Of a DNA stretch of 64,000 bases, positions 36,401-44,992 are shown one piece after another. Location of the stretch: NCBI RefSeq assembly GCF_030732845.1, contig NZ_JASHKA010000010.1, forward strand, positions 1 through 64,000, given 5' to 3'. A program made the translations under genes and the position numbers. This stretch comes from Roseibium sp. MMSF_3544 (GTDB lineage Bacteria; Pseudomonadota; Alphaproteobacteria; Rhizobiales; Stappiaceae). Under the pieces are notes generated by a model. The model was not told the DNA's origin. It ran no database searches and saw only the letters and a program-made list of their open reading frames with translations. Each line of letters begins with the position of its first letter. Position 1 is the stretch's first letter.

Positions 36401-38147
36401 CGAAGATGTTCGGACGCGGACCGATGAAAGACACCAGGCTCATCACCAATTCCTCGCGGATCGGGTCGATCGGCGGGTTGGTGACCTGGGCAAAGTTCTG
36501 CTTGAAATAGGTGTAGAGCGGCTTCGACTTGTCGGAGAGTGCGGAGATCGGCGTATCGGTTCCCATGGAGCCGATGGCCTCCTGGCCGACGGTCGCCATC
36601 GGCGTCATCAGAAGCTTGATGTCTTCCTGGGTGTAGCCGAAGGCCTGCTGACGATCGAGCAGGCTCTCGCCGGCAACCGGTGCGCGCTGGCGCACGCCGG
36701 GCAGGTCTTCCAGAACGATCTGGGTGCGATGCAGCCAGTCTTTGTACGGGTTTGCGGTCGACAGCTCGCGCTTGATCTCATCGTCGGAAACGATGCGGCC
36801 TTCCTCAAGGTCGATGAGCAGCATCTTGCCGGGCTGCAAGCGCCATTTCTGGATGATGCTGCTTTCTTCCACTGGCAGCACACCGACTTCAGAAGACATG
36901 ATGACAAAGTCGTCGTCAGTGACGATGTAGCGCGCAGGGCGCAGGCCGTTGCGGTCCAGGGTTGCGCCGATCTGGCGGCCGTCGGTAAAGGCAACGGCAG
37001 CGGGTCCGTCCCACGGTTCCATCAGCGCTGCATGATATTCATAAAAGGCGCGGCGGTTGTCGTCCATCAGCGGATTGCCGGCCCAAGCTTCCGGGATCAG
37101 CATCATCGCCGCATGGGCAAGCGAGTAGCCGCCCATGGTGAGAAACTCCAGCGCATTGTCGAAACAGGCGGTGTCCGATTGACCTTCGTAAGAAATCGGC
37201 CACAGCTTCGAAATGTCGTCCCCGAGAAGGGCGGAGGACACGGATGCCTGTCTTGCCGCCATCCAGTTGACGTTGCCGCGCAGCGTGTTGATCTCGCCAT
37301 TATGCGCGACCATGCGGTAGGGGTGTGACAGGTCCCAGGACGGGAAAGTGTTGGTCGAGAAGCGCTGGTGAACCAGCGCGAGCGCTGACGTGAACCGCTC
37401 GTCCTTCAGGTCGGCATAATAAGCGCCGAGCTGGTAGGCGAGGAACATGCCCTTGTAGACAATCGTGCGGCTGGACAGCGAGACGATATAGAAACCCTTT
37501 GTGACCGCATCGGTCTCGGCGCGCACCGTGTTGGAGATCACCTTGCGCAAGACATAAAGCCGGCGCTCGAACGCGTCCTGGTCCTCGCTGCTGGTCCGTT
37601 TGATGAAGACCTGGCGGGACACGGGTTCGGTCGCTGCGATATCGGGCGCCTTGGACAGCGAGGAATTGTCGACCGGAACGTCGCGCCAGCCAATCAGCTC
37701 TTCACCTTCGGCCTTGATGACGCGCTCAACGATTTCTTCACATTTGGCGCGCAGCTCGCCGTCCTGCGGCATGAATATAAAGCCGACACCGTAGTGACCG
37801 AATTCCGGAAGCGGTGAGCCCGTCTTTTCCATTTCTTCGGCAAAGAAGCGGTGCGGGATCTGAACCAGCATGCCGGCGCCGTCACCCATGAGCGGATCTG
37901 CGCCAACGGCGCCCCGGTGCGTCAGGTTTTCCAGCACCTGCAGCCCGTCCGCAATGATCTTGTGAGACTTCTCGCCCTTCAGGTGGGTAATAAAACCGAC
38001 ACCACAGGCATCGTGTTCGCGCGACGGATTGTAGAGCCCTTGGTCGGCGGCCGTGCCCAGTCGTTCGGCAAGTGTTGCGGCGGTGGCCTTCGTGTCCACG
38101 CTGCCTGCTTGCATGGCTGTGCTGGTCGTCAGCTCTTTTCTCGTCAT
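33417..38147 (-). CDS. gltB: Glutamate synthase (NADPH) large subunit
   Basis: Alpha subunit of GOGAT, 1576 aa from the ATG at 38147 (GAGGG upstream); the frame stays open to 38306 but that part is not GltB-like. The N-terminal amidotransferase domain begins at C48 (HDACGVGF), so a 47-residue propeptide should be removed to free the catalytic cysteine. A central domain follows, then the FMN-binding synthase domain with a 3Fe-4S cluster (C-x5-C-x4-C in [13 protein letters not shown]) and a C-terminal GXGXG domain with repeated glycine strands. It makes two glutamates from glutamine and 2-oxoglutarate. gltD follows after 87 bp. Confidence 0.96.
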   Translation of the reverse strand: MTRKELTTSTAMQAGSVDTKATAATLAERLGTAADQGLYNPSREHDACGVGFITHLKGEKSHKIIADGLQVLENLTHRGAVGADPLMGDGAGMLVQIPHRFFAEEMEKTGSPLPEFGHYGVGFIFMPQDGELRAKCEEIVERVIKAEGEELIGWRDVPVDNSSLSKAPDIAATEPVSRQVFIKRTSSEDQDAFERRLYVLRKVISNTVRAETDAVTKGFYIVSLSSRTIVYKGMFLAYQLGAYYADLKDERFTSALALVHQRFSTNTFPSWDLSHPYRMVAHNGEINTLRGNVNWMAARQASVSSALLGDDISKLWPISYEGQSDTACFDNALEFLTMGGYSLAHAAMMLIPEAWAGNPLMDDNRRAFYEYHAALMEPWDGPAAVAFTDGRQIGATLDRNGLRPARYIVTDDDFVIMSSEVGVLPVEESSIIQKWRLQPGKMLLIDLEEGRIVSDDEIKRELSTANPYKDWLHRTQIVLEDLPGVRQRAPVAGESLLDRQQAFGYTQEDIKLLMTPMATVGQEAIGSMGTDTPISALSDKSKPLYTYFKQNFAQVTNPPIDPIREELVMSLVSFIGPRPNIFDLKGLSTSKRLEVRQPILTNEDLEKIRAIGDIADNQFSAKTLDITYSAEKGANGMEGALDELCQRAEKAVRDGYNIIILSDRLISRSRIAIPALLATAAVHHHLIRKGLRTSVGLVVETGEAREVHHFCVLAGFGAEAINPYLAFETLLSMHMEMDFPEEVDQYEVVERYIKSIDKGILKVMSKMGISTYQSYCGAQIFDAVGLGSDFVEKYFFGTATMIEGIGLSEVAEETVLRHSEAFGDVAILRRSLEVGGEYAYRTRGENHMWTPDSIAQLQHAVRAKLPDMYRAFAEEVNEKSGRYAIRGLFRIKGADEIGRTAIDLDQVESADSIVKRFVTGAMSFGSISREAHTTLAIAMNQIGGKSNTGEGGEEPERFNPLPDGSMNPRRSAIKQVASGRFGVTTEYLVNSDMIQIKVAQGAKPGEGGQLPGHKVDAVIAKVRHSTPGVGLISPPPHHDIYSIEDLAQLIYDLKNVNPEADISVKLVSEVGVGTVAAGVAKARADHITISGYDGGTGASPLTSIKHAGSPWEIGLAETQQTLVLNGLRSRVALQVDGGLRTGRDVIVGALLGADEFGFSTAPLIAAGCLMMRKCHLNTCPVGIATQDPVLRKRFKGTPEHVINYFFYVAEEVREIMAGLGIEKLDDLIGRSDFLDKNAAIEHWKAKGLDFTRIFFQPEAEPEETRWTQTQDHPIVDILDRRLIAAAKPALDSKEPTIIDETICSVDRSVGAMLSGEIAKRYGNKGLKKPDTLKINLKGTAGQAFGAFVARGVTIDLAGDANDYVGKGLAGGKLIVRPPENTRIVAEDSIIVGNTVLYGATEGECYFRGVAGERFAVRNSGAVAVVEGVGDHGCEYMTGGVVVVIGKTGRNFAAGMSGGIAYVLDEDGSFGTRCNLAMVDLEPVTEEDDLLEKLHHHGGDIEHKGRVDLSSDMTRHDDERLRQLLSKHAELTGSTKAMAILEDWATYRPKFVKVMPVEYRRALREMEEQRLGMVAAE

Positions 38148-38752
38148 GTGCGCCCTCACTGTTAACCCCAGTGGTGCCGTTGCTTGAAGCGTCCGGTTTC
38201 GTTCGGGTCGCATTCCATCAAGAATGCGGCTCGGCGAACCCTGGCATCCACGCCCCGGCTCTGTCGTTGTATTACCGCGCCGGTCTACCAAATCAAACCG
38301 TCGCATTGCCGCAGCGAACCTGCCGCTGCCGAAACCTGTCGTTTCGTATTGTCGCGAATCCTCCCTGGATCCGTCGACCAGTCAGCTTGGCCGCTGCTTC
38401 TTTTATGGTATCCGGCATGTGCCACCGGCGCCGTGATAATTGGGACAGCATACCTGTCCTATTCTAGGCGCGCGGAACATGACAGATTTCACCGCCATGG
38501 GCAAGTGTGTTTCTGTGCGGCGGCAGTATAATTGTTTCACTCAAAAAGTGCCAATTGTCTCGAAAGGTCATTTCTGGTCCGATTTGCGTAAGAAAATTTC
38601 GTTTGTGAAAAACAATCAATGTCTGCTCGCAAAACGGTCACAGGCGTTTGATTTCCTATTTATCAGCAATATGCTCATTTACGTCCTGCGCCTACGCTGC
38701 ACCGGAGGAGCGTTGGCCCCGAAAAGACTTGGTTCGACCAGAGGAGTTCGAA
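38148..38752. other. Divergent region between gltB and the bufferin operon
   Basis: About 600 bp with no convincing gene. A small inverted repeat GGACAG...CTGTCC lies at 38443-38459. The 200 bp before bufA1 are A/T-rich, with TTGATT near 38648 and TATGCT 16 bp later as one weak promoter guess. I do not see a GTAAC...CGAA-type ECF sigma site like that controlling the Caulobacter bufferin operon, but a search with a matrix would be needed to exclude it. Confidence 0.4.
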
Positions 38753-39052
38753 ATGAAACATAAGGCTATGTCTGCGGCCATCGTTGCCGGCGCTGTTGCA
38801 ACCGCTGTTGCAGGTCTTTCCGCCACTGTGCCTGCCCACGCGCAGGCGAAGGAAAAGTGCTACGGTATTTCCCTGAAAGGCCAGAACGATTGTAAGGCCG
38901 GTGCGGGTACGACCTGTGCAGGCACGTCTACTGTCGATTATCAGGGCAACGCCTGGACGCTCGTTCCGAAAGGCACCTGCGTTTCCATGGAACTGCCGGG
39001 CGACCGCAAGGGCTCACTGACCGAACTCGACCGCGACCTGCCGGAAGCCTAA
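38753..39052 (+). CDS. bufA1: Bufferin-1 precursor (DUF2282), copper-binding RiPP
   Basis: Precursor of 99 aa with a GAGGAG ribosome site. A Sec signal peptide (about 1-30, ending PAHA) means the product is exported. The mature part has four cysteines, C36, C47, C55 and C76, in the DUF2282 pattern KCYGI, NDCKAG, CAGTST and GTCVSME. In the bufferins described from Caulobacter, an MNIO enzyme turns core cysteines into thiooxazole-type heterocycles and the peptide then binds copper in the periplasm; I infer the same here. A strong hairpin separates it from the maturation genes, probably raising precursor over enzyme. The alternative family name is HvfA-like. Confidence 0.88.
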   Translation: MKHKAMSAAIVAGAVATAVAGLSATVPAHAQAKEKCYGISLKGQNDCKAGAGTTCAGTSTVDYQGNAWTLVPKGTCVSMELPGDRKGSLTELDRDLPEA

Positions 39053-39090
39053 GATCCGGTTTTGCCCGCTTTACGGGCACCAAACGTTTT

Positions 39091-39120
39091 CAGGCAGGCG
39101 GTCATCATGCCGCCTGCCTG
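39091..39120 (+). other. Strong hairpin (attenuator or mRNA stabiliser) between bufA1 and bufB1
   Basis: CAGGCAGGCGG (39091-39101) and CCGCCTGCCTG (39110-39120) form a perfect 11-bp, G/C-rich stem with an 8-nt loop, followed by AAAGCCTCTTTT. A smaller stem GCCCG/CGGGC lies at 39064-39078. It looks like a leaky terminator that would leave most transcripts with the precursor only. The bufB1 start is 28 bp further on. Confidence 0.7.
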
Positions 39121-39148
39121 AAAGCCTCTTTTCCAGCTGGAGCGTGAC

Positions 39149-40039
39149 ATGCCCTCCCATTCAACCGAACCGACACGAATTGACGCTGCCGTACCGGCGC
39201 GTGCCGGCGCGGGGCTGAAGGCGGACCACGTTCAAGATGTCCTGGATACAGGTGCGGATATCGGCTTTTTCGAAGTTCATGCCGAAAACTACATGGGTGC
39301 GGGCGGTGTGCCGCATCGCCAACTTGAAGCAATCCGGGAGCGGTATCCGTTGTCGCTCCACGGCGTCGGCCTTTCCATAGGCGGCGAACAGCCGCTCGAC
39401 AAGAGCCACCTTCAAAGACTTGCTGACCTCAACAGGCGATATGAGCCGGGCCTCTTTTCCGAGCACCTCGCCTGGTCCACGCATGACACCACGTATTTCA
39501 ACGACCTTCTTCCCGTGCCTTACGACAAGGCGACCCTCGACCGCGTGTGCGATCACATCGACGAGGTCCAAGAGAAGGTCGGACGCAAGATGCTCCTGGA
39601 GAATCCGTCGACCTACGTTGCTTTCGAACAAAGCACGATGAGCGAACTCGACTTCCTCAAGGAAATCACCCGCCGCACGGGGTGCGGACTGCTGCTCGAC
39701 GTCAACAACGTTCATGTGTCGAGCACCAATCATGCCCGCTCGGCGATCGAGTATCTTCAGGACTTTCCCATGGACCGGGTCGGTGAAATCCATCTCGGAG
39801 GCCACGCACCGGACGTTGACGATGCGGGCCGGCCACTGTTGATCGATGCCCATGATCGCGAGGTGGATGACGCAGTCTGGGCGCTCTACGAAACCGTTGT
39901 CGAGCGCAACGGACCAGTGCCGACCCTGATCGAATGGGACAACGATGTGCCGGCATGGCCGGTCCTGCTTGCCGAGGCGCAAGCTGCAGACCGTATTCTC
40001 AGCCAGGAATCCGGCGCGGGTTTCAAGCGTGCGGTCTGA
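39149..40039 (+). CDS. bufB1: MNIO-family (DUF692) bufferin-modifying enzyme
   Basis: Multinuclear non-heme iron oxygenase of 296 aa with a TIM-barrel fold. Metal-ligand candidates in the usual order are E42 and E46 region ([10 protein letters not shown]), H71 (LHGVGLSIG), H106 (SEHLAWS), E151 (LENPSTY), D184 and H189 (DVNNVHV), H215 (EIHLGGH), D233/H235 (DAHDRE) and E262 (IEWDND). In the bufferin system this enzyme oxidises cysteines of BufA1, working with a DUF2063 partner. The stop codon is one base before the bufC1 start, so the two are translationally coupled. It begins with ATG at 39149 after GGAGCG. Confidence 0.92.
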   Translation: MPSHSTEPTRIDAAVPARAGAGLKADHVQDVLDTGADIGFFEVHAENYMGAGGVPHRQLEAIRERYPLSLHGVGLSIGGEQPLDKSHLQRLADLNRRYEPGLFSEHLAWSTHDTTYFNDLLPVPYDKATLDRVCDHIDEVQEKVGRKMLLENPSTYVAFEQSTMSELDFLKEITRRTGCGLLLDVNNVHVSSTNHARSAIEYLQDFPMDRVGEIHLGGHAPDVDDAGRPLLIDAHDREVDDAVWALYETVVERNGPVPTLIEWDNDVPAWPVLLAEAQAADRILSQESGAGFKRAV

Positions 40040-40040
40040 G

Positions 40041-40823
40041 ATGAACGTGCCCGAGTTTCCTACAAGAGTTGGTTCCGGCGAATTTGGTCAGGCGATCTGG
40101 GATCCGGAAGCCGAGACACCGTCCGGATTGACCGGCCCGGATGGTCTTACCGCTCCGAAACGTTTCAGCGTCTACCGCAACAACGTCATCGTCAGCCTCA
40201 GCGAGGCGCTGGAGCAGACTTTTCCGGCGATCCGAAATCTGTTGGGCGAAGACTACTTCAAGGCCCTTGCGAGAGCCTTCGTTGTTCGCCATCCGCCGAC
40301 ATCACCCGTGTTGTTGTGGTACGGGGCGGAGTTTGCAGGCTTTATAGAAGCGTTTCCCCCGCTCGAGGCTTATCCGTATCTCGCGGACGTGGCGCGGGTC
40401 GAATGGGCCTGGTTGCAATCCTACCACGCTGCTGATGCCGCACCCATGGACCCTGCCGCGCTCGGTTCTGTCGATCCGGAGGCTCTTGGAACAGTCCGGT
40501 TCGAGAAGCATCCCGCGACAGACATGGTTGTCTCCCGTTGGCCGGTCTGGGACCTGATGCGTGTGAACAGGTTCGAGCCCGATGCCGAAATCGACGTTGA
40601 TCTTGAAGCTTCGCAGTCCGTGCTGATCACGCGGCCGGACTACGACGTCAATCTTTTGTTGCTGCGCCCGGGAGGAGACGTGTTCTTGAACGCGCTTCTA
40701 AGCGGTGCAATGCTCGGTGAAGCTGCTGCATCTGCGCAAGCTCAGGTCGAGGAATTTTCATTGTCCGATTGTCTGTCGGATTGTCTTTCAAACGGTGCAT
40801 TTAAGGATCTCGTCACGGCTTGA
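40041..40823 (+). CDS. bufC1: DUF2063 partner of the MNIO enzyme (BufC/HvfC)
   Basis: Protein of 260 aa, DUF2063. The N-terminal domain contains RFSVYRNNVIVSLSEALEQTFPAI, the family's most recognisable stretch, and YLADVARVEWA. It ends with a repeated DCLSDCLS. Partner proteins of this family recruit the precursor peptide to the MNIO enzyme. It starts one base after bufB1; the open frame that runs further upstream inside bufB1 is not used. A 49-bp gap with a GGGGG ribosome site follows before the DoxX gene. Confidence 0.92.
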   Translation: MNVPEFPTRVGSGEFGQAIWDPEAETPSGLTGPDGLTAPKRFSVYRNNVIVSLSEALEQTFPAIRNLLGEDYFKALARAFVVRHPPTSPVLLWYGAEFAGFIEAFPPLEAYPYLADVARVEWAWLQSYHAADAAPMDPAALGSVDPEALGTVRFEKHPATDMVVSRWPVWDLMRVNRFEPDAEIDVDLEASQSVLITRPDYDVNLLLLRPGGDVFLNALLSGAMLGEAAASAQAQVEEFSLSDCLSDCLSNGAFKDLVTA

Positions 40824-40872
40824 ACTTATAAAAGCCTGGGGTCTTCGATTGGAAAGGGAAAGGGGGACTTAA

Positions 40873-41457
40873 ATGGGTGCTCTCATCGGCTTCTTCGTGA
40901 GATTGTACACTGCCGTTTTCGGTGGACTTGAGCGGATTACCAATGGCTGGTTTCTCGGACTTGCGGCACGCCTGATCTTTGCGGCCGTTCTGCTGCAGTT
41001 CTTCCTCAATTCCGCTATGACGAAGATCGGCGGAAGCATCATGAACATCTTCACGCCGACGGCCGGTGCCTACGCCCAGATGTTTCCCCAGCTTATGGAA
41101 CAGGTGAGCTACGACACCAGCCAGATCGAGTATTTCCCCTACGGCCTGATTGTGTTGCTGGGTACATGGGGTGAGTTCATTCTGCCTGTTCTTGTCGTGG
41201 TCGGCCTTTTTACCCGGGCTGCCAGCGTTGGCATGATTATCTTCATTGGCGTCATGACTTATGTCGACATTACCGGGCATGGCCTTGATGCGAAGTCCAT
41301 TGGCGCCTTCTTCGACGGTGATCCTTACGGGATTGTCTCCGACGATCGCCTGCTCTGGGTTTTCCTGCTGCTGGTGCCGGTGCTCAAGGGACCAGGTGTG
41401 ATTTCGCTGGATTGGCTGCTCGGTCGCTATTACCGCAAGCAGGAAATGTATTACTGA
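40873..41457 (+). CDS. bufD1: DoxX-family membrane protein of the bufferin operon
   Basis: Inner-membrane protein of 194 aa, DoxX/HvfX-like, with about four hydrophobic helices (LAARLIFAAVLLQFFLNSAMTK is typical of the first). DoxX genes accompany many bufferin operons (BufD); their role is unclear, with redox or copper-related functions proposed. Its position right behind bufC1 on the same strand, with the same operon order as in Caulobacter, is the main argument for the assignment. A further gene begins 46 bp downstream. Confidence 0.85.
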   Translation: MGALIGFFVRLYTAVFGGLERITNGWFLGLAARLIFAAVLLQFFLNSAMTKIGGSIMNIFTPTAGAYAQMFPQLMEQVSYDTSQIEYFPYGLIVLLGTWGEFILPVLVVVGLFTRAASVGMIIFIGVMTYVDITGHGLDAKSIGAFFDGDPYGIVSDDRLLWVFLLLVPVLKGPGVISLDWLLGRYYRKQEMYY

Positions 41458-41502
41458 GAGATTCAGGTTGCCGGGTGAGATGCCAACTGGTTAAACCGGC
41501 AC

Positions 41503-42561
41503 ATGATTTTCGCAAGCGATAACTGGGCGGGTGCGGCTCCGGCGGTGATGTCGGCACTGACCCGCCATAACACCGGGTTTACGCCGGCTTACGGTAAAGA
41601 CCCGCTCACCGAAAGCGTCGAACGCAGCTTCAACGACATATTCGAGCGGGACGTCGCCGTCTTTTTTGTGGCGACGGGAACAGCTGCAAACGCGCTTGCC
41701 CTTGCAGCTTATGCCAGGCCGGGCGGCGCCGTTTTCTGCCATCGCGGCAGCCATATCAATGTTGACGAATGCAACTGTCCGGAGTTCATGACCAGCGGCA
41801 ACAAGCTCGTCGGCATTCCAGGAGCCTCGGGCAAACTGACGGCTGCATCGCTGCAGGATGCCATGTCGGCCTTTCCAGATGGTGTGGTGATGCATGGGCA
41901 AGTCGCATCCGTTTCGATCAGCCAGGCGACAGAGTGCGGAACGGTCTATTCCATCGGTGAAATCGAAGCGATTGCAGAGATCGCACATTCGCGGTCCGTC
42001 CCGCTTCACATGGACGGCGCAAGGTTTACCAATGCGCTTGTTACGCTCGGCTGCACACCAGCGGAGATGACGTGGAAGGCCGGTGTCGACGTTTTGTCAT
42101 TCGGAGGCACCAAGAACGGCTGCTGGTGCGCAGAAGCCGTGGTCTTTTTCGATCCGGAGAAAGCCAGGGATTTTGAATATTTTCGCAAGAGAGCCGGGCA
42201 TCTTTTCTCCAAAAGCCGTTTCGTGGCGGCCCAGTTCGATGGCTTTTTTGAGAACGACAGCTGGCTCGCGACGGCGGCGCATGCCAACACCATGGCCAAC
42301 AGGCTGTCGGATGGCATAGCGTCAATAGGCGGACGTACGGCATGGCCGGTCGAAGCCAATGAGCTCTTTCCGATCCTAAAACGCACCCAGTTCGACGATC
42401 TCAAGGCTGCGGGCGCCCATATCTACGAATGGCCTGCCGACGACGTGTCGGACAATGTCGCGCCAACTGGCGACGAAGTCTGTTTTCGAATGGTGACGAG
42501 CTACGCAACGACCGACCAGGACGTTGACGCGTTTTTGGAAGCGCTTGCCAGGACGGGATGA
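41503..42561 (+). CDS. Low-specificity L-threonine aldolase-like PLP enzyme
   Basis: Fold-type I PLP enzyme of 352 aa, beta-eliminating-lyase family, which as threonine aldolase cleaves L-threonine or L-allo-threonine to glycine and acetaldehyde. It starts MIFASDNWAGAAP and has GTAANALAL, HMDGARFTNAL (with the PLP-binding aspartate) and the Schiff-base lysine in SFGGTKNGC. The gene lies 46 bp after bufD1 on the same strand and may be read through from it, though no functional link to copper handling is known. A terminator follows at 42585. Confidence 0.88.
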   Translation: MIFASDNWAGAAPAVMSALTRHNTGFTPAYGKDPLTESVERSFNDIFERDVAVFFVATGTAANALALAAYARPGGAVFCHRGSHINVDECNCPEFMTSGNKLVGIPGASGKLTAASLQDAMSAFPDGVVMHGQVASVSISQATECGTVYSIGEIEAIAEIAHSRSVPLHMDGARFTNALVTLGCTPAEMTWKAGVDVLSFGGTKNGCWCAEAVVFFDPEKARDFEYFRKRAGHLFSKSRFVAAQFDGFFENDSWLATAAHANTMANRLSDGIASIGGRTAWPVEANELFPILKRTQFDDLKAAGAHIYEWPADDVSDNVAPTGDEVCFRMVTSYATTDQDVDAFLEALARTG

Positions 42562-42584
42562 CGGGCGCAAGTCGCAAATGCAAA

Positions 42585-42608
42585 GGGCGCCCGGTTTCCC
42601 GAGCGCCC
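42585..42608. terminator. Terminator between convergent genes
   Basis: GGGCGC and GCGCCC flank a CCGG/CCG inner stem with a TTTC loop; one C/A mismatch interrupts the stem. It is followed by CATTT. It serves the threonine aldolase gene (plus) and the small heat-shock gene (minus). Confidence 0.75.
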
Positions 42609-42641
42609 CATTTGGCGATTAATCGACTTCAGATCAGTTGA

Positions 42642-43088
42642 TTAATGAGCTTTGGATTCGATCTGCTTGGACGCGCCGGATGCGATTTCGATCTTGCGCG
42701 GTTTCATGGCTTCGGGAATTTCCCGGACCAGATCAACATGCAGCAGGCCGTTTTCCAGGCTGGCACCGTCAACGCGGACGTGCTCGGCGATCTGGAAGCG
42801 GCGCTCGAATGTGCGCGATGCGATGCCGCGGTAAAGAATTTCCTTGTCGGTGTCTTCGTCCGCTTTTTCACCCTTGATCGTCAGCACATGTTCCTTGGCC
42901 TCGACCGACAATTCGGCGTCGGTGAAGCCGGCAACGGCCATCGTGATGCGATAGGCGTTTTCGCCGGTGCGTTCGATGTTGTAGGGCGGGTAAGTCGGGG
43001 TGTCGTTGCCGGCGGTATCCAGCATCGAGAAGAGACGGTCAAAACCGACGGTTGACCGGTATAGGGGAGAGAAGTCCAAGTGACGCAT
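42642..43088 (-). CDS. Small heat-shock protein (Hsp20/IbpA family)
   Basis: ATP-independent holdase chaperone of 148 aa. The alpha-crystallin domain covers about 36-128 (YPPYNIERTGENAYRITMAVAGF, ELSVEAKEHVLTIKGEK, RGIASRTFERRFQIAEHV, LENGLLHVDLVREIPE). The C-terminal I-x-I/V type anchor appears as KIEIAS. The leader at 43089-43165 has the hallmarks of a ROSE-type RNA thermometer, so translation is probably heat-induced. The terminator at 42585 closes the transcript. Confidence 0.93.
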   Translation of the reverse strand: MRHLDFSPLYRSTVGFDRLFSMLDTAGNDTPTYPPYNIERTGENAYRITMAVAGFTDAELSVEAKEHVLTIKGEKADEDTDKEILYRGIASRTFERRFQIAEHVRVDGASLENGLLHVDLVREIPEAMKPRKIEIASGASKQIESKAH

Positions 43089-43165
43089 TAAAGTGTCCTC
43101 CTTTGAGCAACAGATACTTCACTGATTTTGATGTTTGTCCTGTCCCCCGTATTGGCGGGACGGGA
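43089..43165 (-). promoter_or_regulatory. Probable ROSE-type RNA thermometer in the hsp20 leader
   Basis: On the minus strand the leader ends TTGCTC-AAAG-GAGG before the ATG. The ribosome site AGGAGG (43102-43097) faces an anti-SD of UUGCU (43110-43106), giving C:G, U:A, C:G, a G-G mismatch and U:A pairs, the ROSE signature; AAGT (43119-43116) pairs with ACTT (43094-43091) to close the stem. A second hairpin upstream (43142-43161, GTCCCCCG/CGGGAC) resembles the other ROSE stems. ROSE elements melt at heat-shock temperature in rhizobial small heat-shock genes. Confidence 0.65.
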
Positions 43166-43350
43166 ACGGCTTGCAGACCCGATTGGCGCCTGCACGGTTG
43201 AGGTGGGAATTGCGGAATTTAATTTCAAGAGCAATCAGCTCCTGAGATGAACACCAGATGAACGGAGCCTTCCGTTTGGGTTCAAGCGGTGTGGTGCATC
43301 TTCTGATCAACGTCAGCGCAGCGTTGGCGGTCAGATCAGGAGACATTGTT

Positions 43351-43782
43351 ATGTTTGTTAAGACTTCAGCACTTTCCGCGTCGATCGCAGGAGCCATCAT
43401 GCTGGCTTCCGTCGGTTTTAGTTCTTCCGCGTCCGCTGCTCCGATTGCAGCAGCTAAGCAGCTTCAGGCACCGCAGGATGCACCAATTGTTCAGGTCCAT
43501 CACAAGAAAAAGGGCTACGGCAAGCACAAGGGCAATGGCAAAGGCTGGAAGGGTGGCCATGGCGGCGGTTACTACACCCTGGGTCCGCGTCAGATTCGCC
43601 GTAGCCTGCGTCATCGTGGTTTCTACAAGATCAGGATCATCGACCGTCGCGGCCCTGTCTACGTCGTCAAGGCCATTGGTTGGCGCGGTATGCCGGTCCG
43701 GCTGGTTGTCGATGCAAGGACCGCTCACATTGTGCGTAGCCGCCCGATCGGACATGGCGTCTACTTCCAGTACCGCTGGTAA
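43351..43782 (+). CDS. Secreted His/Lys/Gly-rich protein with PepSY-like C-terminus
   Basis: Protein of 143 aa from the ATG at 43351 (AGGAGA upstream). A signal peptide (about 1-29, ending ASA) is followed by a low-complexity basic segment at about 50-73 made of His, Lys and Gly (HHKKKGYGKHKG, then GHGGG). The C-terminal ~65 residues (RQIRRSLRHRGFYKIRIIDRRGPVY and VDARTAHIVRSRPI) have the strand pattern of a PepSY-like domain. The histidines could bind metal, but this is only suggestive. It is monocistronic, with a clear terminator at 43803. Confidence 0.7.
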   Translation: MFVKTSALSASIAGAIMLASVGFSSSASAAPIAAAKQLQAPQDAPIVQVHHKKKGYGKHKGNGKGWKGGHGGGYYTLGPRQIRRSLRHRGFYKIRIIDRRGPVYVVKAIGWRGMPVRLVVDARTAHIVRSRPIGHGVYFQYRW

Positions 43783-43802
43783 GCCACAAAACCAGCACAT
43801 CT

Positions 43803-43840
43803 TTCGGGGCTGGCTCTTCAAAGAGCCGGCCCGAAGTTTG
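43803..43840 (+). terminator. Rho-independent terminator
   Basis: A 15-bp near-perfect stem (TTCGGGgcTGGCTCTT pairing with AAGAGCCGGCCCGAA, one bulge and one G-T pair) is followed by GTTTGTTG. It ends the transcript of the secreted His-rich protein. Confidence 0.85.
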
Positions 43841-43877
43841 TTGTCGGCAAGGTCGAAGCCCGTTATCACATAAGACC

Positions 43878-44951
43878 ATGAGTCTTATCGATCATCCCGA
43901 AAACCCGATACCGGATGGAACCCAGACCGGCTTTGTGACGACGTCCGACGGTATCAAGATCCGGTACGCGCATTGGCCTGCAGGTGGAAAGCAACGGCGC
44001 GGCACCGTGACGTTGCTGCAGGGGCGCGCCGAGTTCATCGAAAAATACTTTGAAGTGGTTGAAGACCTGCGCGGTCGCGGCTTCGCCGTTGTGGCCTTCG
44101 ACTGGCGCGGGCAGGGCGGCTCACAGCGCATCACTCGCAACCCGAGACGCGGCCATATCTCGAATTTCAAGAAGTTTCGGATCGACCTGCGGACAGTGCT
44201 GAAGGAAGTTTCGCTGTCAACCTACCCGGGCCCGCATTTTGCGCTCGCGCATTCAACGGGCGGTCTGGTTCTGTTGTCGGATACGGAGCGTCTTCGGACG
44301 ATGCTGGACAGAGCTGTCATTACGAGTGCTCTGCTCGGATTGCCATCGGGGTCGCATGCCCTTGGTCTCGGCGATGTCAGACGCCGTTTCCTTCGCAAGA
44401 TCACCTTCGGCCTCCTTGGGCAGGCGCCTCTGCGGGCAAGTGCGCCCAAAACGTCTGTGTTTATCGAAAAGGTCGCGTTTCCGCTTGCGCGTGTTTTGTC
44501 GCTAATCGGCTTCGGCCGGCTGTTTGTCCCGGGCGGAAACGCAAAACTGTTCGTGCCTTTCGAGAAAAACCGGCAGACCTCAGATCGTGAGCGATTCGAA
44601 CGGTTCAACAAGGTGCTTGAAAAGGCGCCCGAAATTGGAGTGGGATCGGCAACGATTGGCTGGCTGAACGCGGCTGCGCGCACAATGATGCCCTTGCGCA
44701 GACGGGATGCCGGACCGGGCATAAAGCTGCCCTGCCTCATCCTCGCTGCCGGTGAGGACAGAATTGTCTCAACGCCGGTAATCGAGGATTTCGTGGCGCG
44801 GACCAGATCCGCTGCTTACGTGGAGATACCGGGCGCGGCCCACGAAATCATGTTTGAGCGTGATGTTTTCCGGGACCAGTTCTGGGCCGCGTTCGACGCC
44901 TTTGTTCCGGGAATGGAAGTCGAGCAGGAGCTGGAAACAGACCGATTGTGA
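43878..44951 (+). CDS. Alpha/beta hydrolase, lysophospholipase (PldB)-like
   Basis: Hydrolase of 357 aa, serine-hydrolase (Hydrolase_4) type. The oxyanion segment VTLLQGRAEFIEKYFEVV, the strand AFDWRGQGGS and the nucleophile elbow AHSTGG (in place of GHSMGG) are present. The later LILAAGEDRIV supplies the acid and GAAHEIMFE the histidine. No signal peptide is visible. Such proteins act on lysophospholipids or monoacylglycerols, but substrate cannot be fixed. It faces hisN convergently (41 bp between stop codons). Confidence 0.85.
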   Translation: MSLIDHPENPIPDGTQTGFVTTSDGIKIRYAHWPAGGKQRRGTVTLLQGRAEFIEKYFEVVEDLRGRGFAVVAFDWRGQGGSQRITRNPRRGHISNFKKFRIDLRTVLKEVSLSTYPGPHFALAHSTGGLVLLSDTERLRTMLDRAVITSALLGLPSGSHALGLGDVRRRFLRKITFGLLGQAPLRASAPKTSVFIEKVAFPLARVLSLIGFGRLFVPGGNAKLFVPFEKNRQTSDRERFERFNKVLEKAPEIGVGSATIGWLNAAARTMMPLRRRDAGPGIKLPCLILAAGEDRIVSTPVIEDFVARTRSAAYVEIPGAAHEIMFERDVFRDQFWAAFDAFVPGMEVEQELETDRL

Positions 44952-44992
44952 CTGCCACGCGATCCGGTTTCTTCGCTGAACGATCCTTTGGC

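Noticed and set aside
38148-38306. 53-residue N-terminal extension of GltB
   Set aside because: The ATG at 38147 has a ribosome site and gives a normal propeptide before the catalytic cysteine; the extension is not GltB-like.
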